A stretch of 64,000 bases of DNA from Nipponacmea schrenckii (taxonomy: Eukaryota; Mollusca; Gastropoda; Lottiidae): contig JAUJPP010000011.1 in the NCBI GenBank assembly GCA_030562195.1, positions 4,464,001 through 4,528,000 of the forward strand, read 5' to 3'. Position numbers and translations under genes: made by a program. The first letter of the stretch is position 1. Each line of letters opens with the position of its first letter. This document shows, in pieces, positions 1-10,138 of this stretch. The notes below the pieces were generated by a model that did not search any database, had not been told where the DNA came from, and was given only the letters and a program-made list of their open reading frames with translations.

Positions 1-1
1 A

Positions 2-1081
2 AAGACTTTCGCTGCGTTTAGCTCTGGACTGTTTTCCAGTCCCTTTTGGCTGAATGTCTTTAGCTGGCTGACTAACACTAGTATCATCAGTACTTGACTT
101 TTCAGTCTGAGTTGCTGATGATGTAGATGCCTCAGGAGCAGATGATAATAAGGCTAAAGACGGAGTTGGTACTCGCTTCAGCCAAGTTATGTCGGTCTGG
201 CATTCTATGGATCTAGTAGAAGCCTTAACAACATTAGCAAAAGTCTTTCCGGAAGGAGTAGATGGGGTTTCCCCTTCTACAGCCTTCCGCGCTTCAGGAT
301 AGGAAACTTTGGTTTCTGTTTTGATTTTTTGAATTCGCTTTTCTAATTTCCACTTAGGGCAGTCCTTAGAAAAAGCGACATGGTTTCCTTCACAGTTGCA
401 ACAACAAGGAGTATCACTACAATCCTTGCTGTCGTGCCCGGACTTGCCACAACGTGCACATCGCAACGAACTTTTGCAAGTCCGAGTTCCGTGCCCAAAG
501 CGCTGACAATTATAACACCTGAGAGGGTTTGGTATGAATGGCGAAACTTTAATGCTTAAATAACCTACTTTTATTTCTGATGGTAAATCGGGTCTATTAA
601 ATAGAAGTATGAATGTATTAGTTGGTATCAGTTGGCCGTCACGACGGATTGAAATACGATCAACGTTCGTGACTCCAATGTCTTTGAATTCTTCCATCAT
701 TTCTTCTGAAGAACATCCACTTAGATCGGGGTGTCGAATGACACCCTTTGAGGAGTTCAAAGAAGAATGAGGAGATACACTGATGGGAATATTTACTAAA
801 GATGTTGATTTTAATAAAAGCTCAGAATGAATTTTTCGATGGCATTCGAGCAGCAAAGACCCGTTACGAAGTTTTTTGATAGATTTAGGTTCGCTAGCCA
901 AACCAGCTATTCCCTTGGCGATGGCGAATGGTGATAAAGATGCCAAAGACCTCTCAGGGTCACTACTTATAATGACAAGAAACCGAGGCCAGGAATCACT
1001 AGACGAGCTAGATGATTCAGTAAATTCTGCCTCGGTTAGTCTACGTTTATTGTTTTTTTTAGGGGGGTTTAATGTAGCCAT
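2..1081 (-). CDS. LINE ORF1 protein, Gag-like with CCHC zinc knuckles (partial)
   Basis: An open frame starts at ATG 1081 and continues without a stop to the left window edge (about 360 codons), so the C-terminus is missing. The N-terminus is basic and then Ser-rich. Around residues 189-240 lie three zinc knuckles; the first two fit C-x2-C-x4-H-x4-C (CYNCQRFGHGTRTC, then CARCGKSGHDSKDC) and the third (CCNCEGNHVAFSKDC) has one extra spacer residue. The segment before them (WPRFLVIISSD to FILLFNRPDLP) has the length and style of the region preceding the knuckles in Jockey-superfamily ORF1 proteins, which bind element RNA and chaperone nucleic acids during retrotransposition. The tail is Ser/Thr-rich. 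No frameshift is visible, so this copy may be young. The reverse transcriptase expected downstream lies outside the window. Clade assignment is from memory. Confidence 0.8.
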   Translation of the reverse strand, partial: MATLNPPKKNNKRRLTEAEFTESSSSSSDSWPRFLVIISSDPERSLASLSPFAIAKGIAGLASEPKSIKKLRNGSLLLECHRKIHSELLLKSTSLVNIPISVSPHSSLNSSKGVIRHPDLSGCSSEEMMEEFKDIGVTNVDRISIRRDGQLIPTNTFILLFNRPDLPSEIKVGYLSIKVSPFIPNPLRCYNCQRFGHGTRTCKSSLRCARCGKSGHDSKDCSDTPCCCNCEGNHVAFSKDCPKWKLEKRIQKIKTETKVSYPEARKAVEGETPSTPSGKTFANVVKASTRSIECQTDITWLKRVPTPSLALLSSAPEASTSSATQTEKSSTDDTSVSQPAKDIQPKGTGKQSRAKRSESL

Positions 1082-1600
1082 GAAGAAAATGTAAAAGATT
1101 CATCTCCCGAGACCCCCGACCACCACGGACCACGACCTCCGCGCAGGCTTGGCGCGGGACTCCAGCGCCAGCGCCCTAGGGGTAATCGGGAGATATACTC
1201 AGATAAAAATAGGGAATGAAAAGTTCTGAATGGAGCAAATAAATTTCGAACTTTCATTTTACTTTTACCTAATTGACCCAAGCCGCTGCTTCTGAGTCGG
1301 TGAATTGAATTGGATGATAAGGAAATAATCTGTGATTAGAAATTAGTTATCTGTTCTGACCACCGACTCATAGGCTCAACACGACAAGCCGATTGACCAG
1401 TGTGGGCCACACTGGCCACCCGTCTAGGAATCCCCTGGCCCAAAGTGATGTATTGGGAAGTATGTTACCCTCAACCACCAGGAGTCCATTCAAAACCGAC
1501 ACGGGTCGCACCTCACGGCAAACGAGGTGCCCCAATTCAGTCGCCTTTTACGACACGTAATGGGGGACGGTGGACCTATTCTTAACCCCGGTCCACTGGG
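1082..1600 (-). mobile_element. Probable 5' untranslated region of the minus-strand LINE
   Basis: This stretch lies directly upstream, on the minus strand, of the ORF1 start at 1081. It is much more GC-rich than its surroundings, with a C/G-rich block at 1110-1190 and another at 1390-1600. The second contains the plus-strand string TCGCCTTTTACGACACG followed by a Pro/Gly-type CCCCGGTCC block. Position and composition fit a LINE 5' UTR with internal promoter. Short frames here are incidental. The exact 5' end is not resolved and a separate SINE-like unit at 1390-1600 is an alternative. Confidence 0.45.
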
Positions 1601-1659
1601 GGATCTAAACCACTTGAAAGACATTAGTCAAAACATATTATTATTTAAGAAAAAATAAT

Positions 1660-2833
1660 AATAAGTTATTGTATTCGCACCAATCTGGTTTTAGGTCTAA
1701 TAGTTCTTGTCAAACAGCTCTGACTAACATAATTGAAAACGTTTATGATGCAGTAAATAATAATCTTATGGTTGGTTCTATTTTTTTTTTTTTTGATTTT
1801 ACAAAAGCATTTGATTTGATTTCCCATGAGATAATTATTGAAAAACTAAAACGATACAATTTTTCGAATGAATTAATAACCTTCATAAATTATTACTTGT
1901 CGAATCGTACTCAGCGTTGTTACGTCAATGGAAGTCTTTCGTCTTCTCGCAATTTTAGGTCCCTTGTTGTTTAATCTTTATATTAATGATTTGCCATTGC
2001 ATATTAACTCTAACTGTGATCTTTTTGCGGATGATACTACGATTTATACTTCTGGTAAATCGGTTTTTGACATACAATTAAAATTGCAAGAAGATACTGA
2101 TGCAATCTTAAACTGGTGTTCTTTTAATGTGATGATTTTAAATGAAAACAAAACCAAATGTATGTTAATTACAACTTCTCACAAAAGAAAATATTCACCA
2201 GATTTATCAATTGGAATTTGAACAAGTTGAAAACTTTAAATCGCTGGGTGTTACTGTAAATCAAAATCTCTCATGGACTCCGCACGTAAAGTTCGTTGCT
2301 AAAATTTTAAATACCAAGTTCAACTGCGACAATTAAGAAAGATCATGCCTGAAAAATATAGATCTATTTTTTATAAATGTCACTTTCAACCATATTTGGA
2401 TTATTGTTCAACTATTTGGGAATCGCACGACATTGCATCGGCCGATATTTTACAAAAGCAACAAAAAATTGCTTTTAAATTAATTCTTGGTTCTAAATAT
2501 AATACTGATTTGTCACTGAATCTTAAAAGGCTTAATATTTTTGACATTAAAACCCGGCATAATTTTTTTAATTCGTATAAATTTATGTATAAAACTCTGA
2601 ACAACTTGTCTCCTTCCTACCTTTCAAGCCTCTTTAACCATAAACAGACGCCTTATTCTAGCATAAATTCAAAACTTGTGGTGCAAAAGCCACGAATCAA
2701 TTTGATTAAACAAAGTATTAAATACAAAGGATCAATTTTATGGAATGGTCTAAAAATGGACGAAAATTTTAAATCAGCATCAGATTTCAAGACTTTTCGA
2801 AGGATGATTCTTGGTAATCTTTCATTAACATAA
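1660..2833 (+). pseudogene. Non-LTR retrotransposon reverse transcriptase, 5'-truncated and broken
   Basis: Three frames together read as one reverse transcriptase. The first (to about 1950) has HQSGFR, then FDFTKAFDLISH, the motif with the first catalytic Asp. The second (from about 1948) has LGPLLFNLYINDLP and FADDTTIY, the second catalytic motif. The third (2345-2833) is the Tyr/Trp-rich tail with DYCSTIW. The piece normally holding GVPQGS is lost at about 1945-1955, where the frame also shifts, and a further break lies at 2221-2345. The endonuclease is missing, the usual result of incomplete reverse transcription. It is transcribed opposite to the ORF1 gene on the left, so the two are different insertions. 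The style fits the CR1/Jockey group. Confidence 0.85.
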
Positions 2834-3176
2834 GCATTCCTTTCACCAACTATAGGCTTACTTACTAATAACTATCTTAAAAATTGTGTTTCTCCATGAT
2901 TTAATGATTCAAGTAATTTATTCATTTTATTTTTCCCTTTCTCACAGGTATATCACCACCAACGATTCTATTTTGGCCTAACTTGAACCACTTTGAAAAT
3001 CTAAATTATTACTGTCGGGGGATGAGTAAACATCCTTAAAGCTGGTCTTGAGCATGGATAAATCCTACCTCCACCTCCATAGCAAAATGAGAACATAAAA
3101 TGGAGTAGGGCTGGGTAGCCCGCTCGCAGCGCATGCACTGACGCTTTGGCAATCCTTTTTTTCCCCCTTTTTAACT
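2834..3176. other. LINE 3' flank, no gene seen
   Basis: AT-rich sequence after the reverse transcriptase stop, then a moderately GC-rich patch at 3010-3150. A 69-codon minus frame here has no recognisable composition. Nothing else supported. Confidence 0.4.
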
Positions 3177-3690
3177 GTACATTGAAATGATATATGGTTT
3201 TTGTGGTCATGTACTTGATCGCCGGAAGATGAATCTGTCAATTTTTACACATGTACTTGTGTACTTTAAAACAAATTGTACGTTGAAATAATATGTGTTT
3301 TTTGCGGTCGTGTGCGTGGTCGCCGGAGGTAGGTTTGTCCGTTTTATGCACGTGTGCTTGTGTGTTTTGGACGGGTTGCGCATTGGAGCGTTGTGTGTTT
3401 TTTTTTTTTTTTTTTTTTATCTTTTTTTTTTTTTTCGGCTGCTCGGTGCATGGCCGCGGGAATTATATATTATATCCATTTTATAAACGAATTGTACGTT
3501 GAAAATCTGTGCATTTCATGGACATGTACTTGTGTCTTTTTTTAAACAAATTGTACGTGGAGTATTGTATATTTATTTTGTGGCCATGTACTTGATCGCC
3601 GATACATAGATCTGTCCATTTGATACACATTTACTTGTGTATTTTTAGTATTTTAGACGAATTGTATATTGAGATATTATGTATTTTCGA
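3177..3690. repeat. Diverged tandem repeat, unit about 100-115 bp, about five copies
   Basis: The phrase TTGTACGTTGAAAT or a close variant recurs near 3177, 3278, 3380 (as TTGCGCATTGGAG), 3490, 3550 and 3660. It is followed each time by variants of TGTGGTCATGTACTTGATCGCCGG and then ACACATGTACTTGTGT. Copies differ by many substitutions, one holds long T runs, and several have been shortened, so this is an old array. Short poly-Phe frames within it are artefacts of the T runs. Confidence 0.75.
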
Positions 3691-3829
3691 TTTTTTTTTG
3701 GGGGGGGGGGGGGGGGTTCAATGTATTTCCCCATGGGCTGAATGTGGGACAGGACCATGTCCTTGTGTATTGGGCCTAATTCTGACCCATGTATAATGAA
3801 GAGTTTATTATTATTATTATTATTACAGT
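3691..3829 (+). repeat. G run plus LINE-type 3' tail ending in (TTA)n
   Basis: An uninterrupted G run at about 3702-3717 is followed by a segment containing GGACCATGTCCTTGTGTATT and ending in ATGAAGAGTTTATTATTATT. The same segment occurs in reverse orientation four times at 9672-9985. A conserved end followed by a trinucleotide run is what the 3' end of a non-LTR element looks like. Confidence 0.55.
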
Positions 3830-4017
3830 CCTATGAAGAATATTTACAGCTGAATGCCCACCGTTACAAGGCTTTACTGCACGGCCTACCGGATCTGTTC
3901 GATTTAGAAGGTTGGATTGGGGAGAAACTGGGTGTATCTTCTTGGCCTCTGACGATGTACATTGACATTTGTGAATATTTCCATTCTCTTACAGGCCAAA
4001 TCAATCAAGATGTATAA
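3829..4017 (+). other. Exon-like open segment, unrecognised
   Basis: Directly after the TTA run the sequence reads ACAG and then an open frame of about 62 codons ending at TAA 4015-4017. The residues look protein-like rather than random (a run rich in Leu, His, Asp and Trp, with GWIGEKLG and MYIDICEYF). Base composition here is more balanced than in the flanks, which suggests coding origin. It could be a captured exon with a 3' splice site at the TTACAG, or the tail of an unknown transposon protein. I do not recognise the family. The segment is followed at once by a dispersed repeat. Confidence 0.3.
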
Positions 4018-4029
4018 CACGTGACCGAC

Positions 4030-4435
4030 ATGACTGATGGGAGGGAACCCTTCCAATGGCCAGTTATATCAATAAAGGGTGATTCATGTTATCCTAAGAA
4101 AGGTGACTGGGGAAGTTTGAGAAAACGAAATGAAATGAATGGAGTTTAACGTCTTACTCTTTTGCATAAAGACAGACAACGTATTGCAGCGTGCACTGAT
4201 GGAAATTTTGCCGTAGCAGTAGCCTACTCTTTTTACGATTGCCAACGTTACTGTCGAGGGATCTTTAAAAGTACACGGGGTCCTCGTTTATTGTCTCATC
4301 CCAACAACTACACTCTTTTTCCATGTCAGCCCCTCCGACCCGCAACGGAAACCTGGTTGAAAATTCAAATGTTCAAGTCCACTTTTGTAGGGATTGAATC
4401 CTGGATCACCAGGTTAGCGAGCAAGTCAGTATCCC
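4030..4435 (+). repeat. Dispersed repeat family R1, copy 1
   Basis: Begins ATGACTGATGGGAGGGAACC and contains TTCCAATGGCCA, a GGAGTTTAACGTC phrase and a later GGATCTTTAAAAGTA phrase. The same order of phrases is found at 15931-16310, so this is a repeat family of roughly 380-400 bp. No coding capacity is convincing. Confidence 0.7.
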
Positions 4436-5587
4436 AATTATTGGACTAACTGATTTACAATATATTCGGTTCACGATATTAAAAAACGATCGTATAATCT
4501 CAATAAATATTTAGCACAGATTTACACAAATTTATACCTGTCTTTTAAAATTTTTTCATTAATTTACGACAAAATTAATAATAGACCCCAAATGTAAAAA
4601 TGAAACCAATGTACTAATAGACAACCAATTAATAATACGACCCCAAAAAAGCATTAATGTTTACCATAGAAAGGTATCCAATTTCTATTTTTTGAGTGGT
4701 GAATTTTGTAAAGTAGTTGAAAATTTTTTTCATGGTTTAAAATAAAATTAAAAACCCGAGAACCCTACATCTACTGTTGACCTTTTACAAATAATAATTT
4801 GCGAATTATTTGGAATTTAACCCAATAAAAAACAGTTTTTTGTTGTAAAATCTCCCTATTTAGTTTTGACATTTTTTTATATTTTTTCAAAACATAAGAT
4901 TTTTAGTTAAAATTTTTCCCAATTTTATAAATTTATATCAATCGTTGGCCGTTTATTCGTTTCTTCCTAATTTTCTTTTCCCAAATTTTGTTCACTTTTC
5001 GCCTATTAAAAAAAGTTAATAAAAGTTGCCCTTTAGGGAAATTTTTGTATTAATCTTATAAAGAAAATTTTTTTAAATTAGTATGAAAAAATTGGTTTCA
5101 TTCCCAGCCAGCCGGGTATCTTTTTCATTTTTCTTTACTACATTAGAGATTTTTATGTAAAAATTTTATATTTAAAATTATTATCCCCTTTAAAGAGGTA
5201 GAAGGGGTTTTCTTTATTTCAGTAATCTTTCAATTAAATGACCTACGCCAAAAGGGTAAAGGGTTAATGACCGCTACGCCACCCTGTTTTAGCGAAAAAT
5301 TTTTTGGTTAATAGTTTTAAAATCATTATAAAATAATTATATGGAATGTAAGTCTAACTGACTAAATTTTTGGGGGGTTCAACTATACTTATTTCTTTTT
5401 TTCATTTTTTCAATTTTATCAAAAATAACAACAATTAAAAAAAGAAAAAAACTTTTTATTGTATTTTTTAAAATTTTTTTTAAAAAAATATTTTATCACA
5501 CAACTTTAAAAATATAAAACTGATTTGACATTTATCGTCAATTAATTAATAAAACAGGGGTGACAACTAAATCAAATATTTTTTTTG
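4436..5587. other. AT-rich homopolymer-heavy stretch, no gene
   Basis: Dominated by runs of A and T broken by short G or C runs. No open frame, no repeat unit and no recognised motif. Composition resembles 7200-8520, and consensus quality may be low in both. Confidence 0.5.
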
Positions 5588-5945
5588 TACCAGACCACTG
5601 TTAGTCTGTAACAATAAGACGTTACACCCCCAACCAAGATGATCACACTATACTCCTCAATATAACTTACTGTACCAGGACCACTGTAAGTCTGTAACAA
5701 AGACGTTAAATCCCAACCAAGATGATCACACTATACTCCTCAATATAACTATACTGTACCAAGACCACTGTTAGCTGTACAATTAGACGTTACACCCCCA
5801 ACCAAGATGATCACACTATACTCCTCAATATAACTGTACTGTACCAAGATCACGTGTTAGTCTGTAACAATTAGACGTTACATCCCCAACAAAGTGATCA
5901 CACTATACTCCTCAATATAACTGTACTGTACCAAGACCACGTGTT
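5588..5945. repeat. Tandem repeat, unit about 85-88 bp, about four copies, related to the hAT 3' end
   Basis: Units run from TACCAAGACCACTGTTAGTC through AGACGTTACACCCCCAACC to CACACTATACTCCTCAATAT. Copies begin near 5588, 5673, 5757 and 5842, with a partial fifth. The middle of the unit aligns with the last about 40 bp of the hAT-type element ending at 17893, which reads AGACGTTACACCCCCCAGTC and then GGTCACGCTACGCTCCTG. Confidence 0.75.
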
Positions 5946-5948
5946 AGT

Positions 5949-6104
5949 GGGGTGAAACAGGGGTGAAACAGGGTCGAAACAGGGCTGAAACATGGGTGAA
6001 ACAGGGTCGCATCAGGGGTGAAACAGGGGTGAAACAGGGTCGAAACAGGGTCGAAACAGGGGTGAAACAGGGTCGAAACAGGGGTGAAACAGGGTCGAAA
6101 CAGG
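5949..6104 (+). repeat. 11-bp minisatellite
   Basis: The unit is GGGTGAAACAG or its variant GGTCGAAACAG, with a few single-base variants. Because 11 is not a multiple of three, the translation repeats every 11 residues with VKQG and ETG phrases. The unit matches the DNA encoding the VKQG part of the adjoining reverse-transcriptase motif. Confidence 0.9.
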
Positions 6105-7195
6105 GATGTGTTTTGAGCCCTACCCTATTTAATATATATATGAATGACTACAAAAATATTTAGCCAAATCTTCTTTCATATCCTTTCCAGTATTAAAGGG
6201 TAACCAAATTTCTCATTTATTATTGCCGATGATCTAGTAGTTTTTTCTAAAACTCCCACAGGCTTACAAAACACCGAAACATCGAAAAATCTAAAATTAT
6301 AACAAAAAGTCTCTCTATAAATCATTTTTCTTCTGTGGGTAATATATTTCTGTAGTTACCACATATACATATCTAATAATTTGTTTTACCAGCAACGGGT
6401 CTTTGAAATACGCTATATCTGAATTAAGTAAAAAAGCCTGACATGCATGGTAATGTATAAAAAAAATATATGTACTTTTGAGGCTGTACAAAAGTGTCGT
6501 GAAACAAGTTGCTTTGTACAGTGCCGACGTTTGGGGGTTGGACATTGCAAAATCGCAGAAGGTCCGTTTTAATAATTGGGATAAGTTTGAGTCCAACAAA
6601 GTTAGCATAAAAATTGCTAAATCTATATTAGAATTACATAAAAAGTCATCAAATATAGGAGCTTTGTCTGAACTCTCACTTTTCCACTAAAATGTTTTTA
6701 TTCCGAATGATATTATATTTCAAAAATTACATAACCCCGAAACCCAATTAATAAATCCTCTTTTATACTTGCATGACTGATAAACCCGTCCACCCAAAAT
6801 TCCTGGACGCAAACTGTCCTAAACCTTATTGATATTTTCAATATTGATATTAACCAGTCTACCAATTGTATACATGGACAACTATTTCCAAACACTACGC
6901 TGCCTCCATTCACGGTGAACATAGTAAATTACGTACTTAAGCCCTCCATTTCTATCCCCGCTCCATACCTTTTCTCTTTTAAAAAATCCAAAACATAAAG
7001 AAGCTCTAACAAGTATTCGACTAAGTGCCCATCCTTTAGAAATAGAGAGAGGTCGGTACATACATGTCCCTATAAACGATAGAATATGTCAACACTGTGA
7101 TCTTCGTCAGGTTGAAGATGAACATCATTTCTTGTTAGTTTGTCCAAGATACAGACAGTTCCGAGAAAGATATTTAACCCCTTTTCGTTAAATCA
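5949..7195 (+). pseudogene. Decayed LINE reverse transcriptase led by an 11-bp minisatellite
   Basis: Positions 5949-6104 hold about fourteen copies of an 11-bp unit (GGGTGAAACAG / GGTCGAAACAG). The array runs in frame into KQGCVLSPTLFNIYMND (to about 6150), the conserved reverse-transcriptase turn before the catalytic Asp pair. That pair follows near 6222 as FADDLVVFS in another frame. Positions 6478-6690 resemble a LINE thumb region (ADVWGLDIAKSQKVRFN). Positions 7030-7190 read ICQHCDLRQ then EDEHHFLLVCPRY, the C-terminal Cys-Cys-His-Cys finger of many LINE proteins. Multiple frame breaks make it a pseudogene. Confidence 0.8.
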
Positions 7196-8530
7196 TACTA
7201 AATTTTAAAAAAATAAAATGAATTTAAAATAACATTTGTTGTTTGTCTAAAACCTAATAAGACAATTAAAAGATATTGAAAAAAATAAATTTTGGGGGAA
7301 AAAATTTCGAAAAAATTATATGTTAAAAATAAAAAAAAAAGAGAGTTAAAATGAGCATTGCCACAATTTAAAAAAAAAAAAAACTAAAAATGTAATTAAA
7401 ATAAAATAGGGAGTTGGTGGGGGGGGGAATAATTTATCCAAAATTTTAAAATGTTCCCCCAAAACAATTATTAAGGGGGGGTAAACAAATTGGAATTTTT
7501 TTTAACAAAGAAATCAATAAATTAGGTTAATTTTCTGGAAATAAAAATTTTTTAGTTTTTTTTTCATTATTTTTTTGGTAAAATTTTTACCCTTTTTTTT
7601 CGCGGATTATTTTTTTTTTTTTTTTTTAACTGTATCAAACGGAAAAAATGATATTTTTTTTTCCTGGTTTTTTTTTGGGCTAATAAAAAAAAAATTCTAA
7701 AAAAATTTTGTAAACCCCCAAATGGTAATTGTTTGAAAAGTTTCCTAGGGGCCCCAAAATTTGCTTTAGGGTTTTCAAAAAGGCAAATTTTTTTAAAAAT
7801 TTTTTAAATCCGCCAAATTTTTAAAAGATTTTTAGATTTTTGGGATAAAAAAGTTTTTTAAAAGGGGAAAGAATTTTGATTTTCAATTTGAATTTTTTTT
7901 TTTTTTTTGAATTTTTTTAAAAAATTTTTAAAATTTTAGTACCTTGATTCAATACCACATTTAAAAATTCCTTTACCCCCTGTCTTGTGGCAAGCATACA
8001 AAAATTAACTTCCTTTTAAATAAATTGATATTTTCAAATTTTTACTAAATTAATTTCCCTAAGGGACATTAAATTTGGAAAGATAAAAAGAAACAAATTA
8101 AAAAATTTTACAAAATTTTTTACATTCCTTTGGGGGGGGGGGTTTTTTTTTACCCTTTCGGGGACCCCCCAATTTTAACAAAAGAAAAAAAACAAAATTA
8201 GATAAAAAAATTTGATTGGGAAAAAAATTAATTTCAATAAAATTTTTTTTTTTTTAAAATTTTTTTTTAAAAATTCTACCTTTTTTTAAAATGTGAATTA
8301 GCAAATTTAAATACTTAATTTTTCCCTATTTTAATTTAAAAAAAATTTTAAAAATTAATATAAAGTTTAAATTTTTGCAAATTAATCACACCTCAAATTT
8401 TATTTTGGAAAAAAACCACCAAATTTTTGACGACAAAAATTTAAGGCGTTAAAAACTTATGAAAAAATTCCCATATAGGGAAATTTATTTCAATTTTTAA
8501 AATCCGGTTGAAAATGCAGGGAAACAAAAT
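7196..8530. other. AT-only homopolymer stretch, no gene
   Basis: Long A and T runs, with occasional pure G or C runs of up to about ten bases. No frame or repeat supported. It ends near 8530, where ordinary sequence resumes. Confidence 0.5.
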
Positions 8531-9160
8531 TTCGAAATCCATGGGATAACGCACAGTTGCCACGCTCGGAGCTGTTCACAGTTCTAGTATCAACTTGTAT
8601 TTTTATTATACAACAAAGGCTTCAGGTTCGCCCAAACTCATAAGTCCGACACGTGCAGCAAATAATTAATGGGAGGAACCAAACGAAGCCAGCCAATCGT
8701 AGACCGCCAGCTAAAAGAATGGGTAAAGTTCGTTTCATTAACTCTAAATTGTACCCAATTTAAAACTATATCAGGGCCATGAAAATATTGAAATAGTCAA
8801 ACTGAAAGTAGACCACTACATTTTATCAACATCCGCTTGACTGTCAGTGCACACAAAACCACTATTTTTCAGAATTACATGTATATCTCTCATCGTCTCA
8901 CACAATCTGCAATTTCATATTCAAGACCCAATCTGGTTACGTTTTAGTTTTGTTATAGTTTTTCCATAATTTTGTACCAATCCGTATGTTTACAAATAAA
9001 ATCTCCATGAAAAAATTATACTCATTCAACAACCAATAAAAGAAAATGACTTAGTCAAGCATTTGAATACAATGTTTTAGTGGTCTGTGTCTCTACGAGT
9101 TCAGCCTCAATTAACAATAGTTATCCCCCTTTATCTGTACAATAAGCATGAGCACTTACG
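8531..9160. repeat. Dispersed repeat R2 copy 1, with an unfilled hAT target site
   Basis: Positions 8531-8595 match, in reverse orientation, the start of a repeat at 33773-33835 (the CCGAGCGTGGCAACT phrase). From about 8730 to 9140 the sequence aligns with 16400-16515 joined to 17894-18310, sharing GTAGACCACTACATT, TGCACACAAA, GTTACGTTTTAG and TTTTAGTGGTCTG. At 8798-8805 it carries CAAACTGA once, where the other copy is split by a 1,378-bp insertion. No gene is seen. Confidence 0.75.
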
Positions 9161-9655
9161 CGGTCGTCAGATTTCTCTGGCTGTTTGTCGTTGAAGTTCC
9201 AGTTGCTCTCTAATTGTTGCAGTTCCAATCGAAATAATTGACCTTTATTTATTTTGAAAATATCGAGTAATCTTTAAGGTGTACAACTCGAGTTCGCTGC
9301 TGAATTGGAACGAGTGATATTGTTCAATACAAGGTAATAAAACCACTTACAATAAGTTTCGTATAGATTAAACCTAAATTACACTCCAATAGTGCCACCA
9401 CGCGTTAATTTCAGTATGACAATAGTGTACTTGAGGCGCCAACACGGTTGAGTTTACAGCCAATAAGTAATACTAGGGCTCTAATAGCATAACACATGAA
9501 AACAAACAATATTCTAATTTTAATATACAGTTTACATAGTCAGCGTTATTTTAGCACAAATGCGTTCTATCGTCATCTTCATTGGTTCATTACTGTTAAC
9601 TTCACGATCTGCTGTCTCTTCAGATTTGGCGTGTAATTCGGGTTTATTGTTAATA
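9161..9655. other. Intergenic, no feature supported
   Basis: AT-rich unique-looking sequence without a convincing open frame, ending in a short TAATATTAATAATAATAA run that leads into the next tandem array. Confidence 0.4.
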
Positions 9656-9985
9656 TTAATAATAATAAACTCTTTATTTTACATGGGTCAGAATTAGGAC
9701 CAATACACAAGGACATGGTCCTGTCTAAATTCAACCCATAGAGATAAACATAGACTCTTTATTTTCCATGGGTCAGAATTAGGACCAATACACAAGGACA
9801 TGGTCCTGTCTAACATTCAGCCCATAGAGATAAACATAGACTATTTTACATGGGTCAGAATTAGGTCCAATACACAAGGACATGGTCCTGTCTAACATCC
9901 AGTCCATAGAGACAAACATAGACTCTTTATTTTACATGGGTTAGAATTAGGCCCAAAACACAAGGACATGGTCCTGTGCTACGAA
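9656..9985 (-). repeat. 85-bp tandem array of a LINE-type 3' tail
   Basis: Four copies of a unit holding TTTACATGGGTCAGAATTAG and GACATGGTCCTGTCTAA, at about 9672, 9757, 9840 and 9925; the third is slightly short. It is the reverse complement of the tail at 3720-3829, including the trinucleotide run at its end. Confidence 0.85.
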
Positions 9986-10138
9986 AGCTACTTTCGTTAC
10001 GAGAGATTCGTCTCAGAGTAGCCCTATCAAAAGAATGACAAAATATGATATTATAGAAATAGTTTATTAACACATAAGATATAAAACAATAACCCGGCGT
10101 TAATAATAATCCTTCCGAACCGGAGTGAAATATATACC
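9986..10138. other. Short intergenic with nested small palindromes
   Basis: Contains CGAAAGCTACTTTCG and GAGAGATTCGTCTC, two short imperfect hairpins, then AT-rich sequence up to the satellite. No gene. Confidence 0.4.

Noticed and set aside
3293..3545. Overlapping frames rich in Phe
   Set aside because: They come from long T runs inside a diverged tandem repeat.
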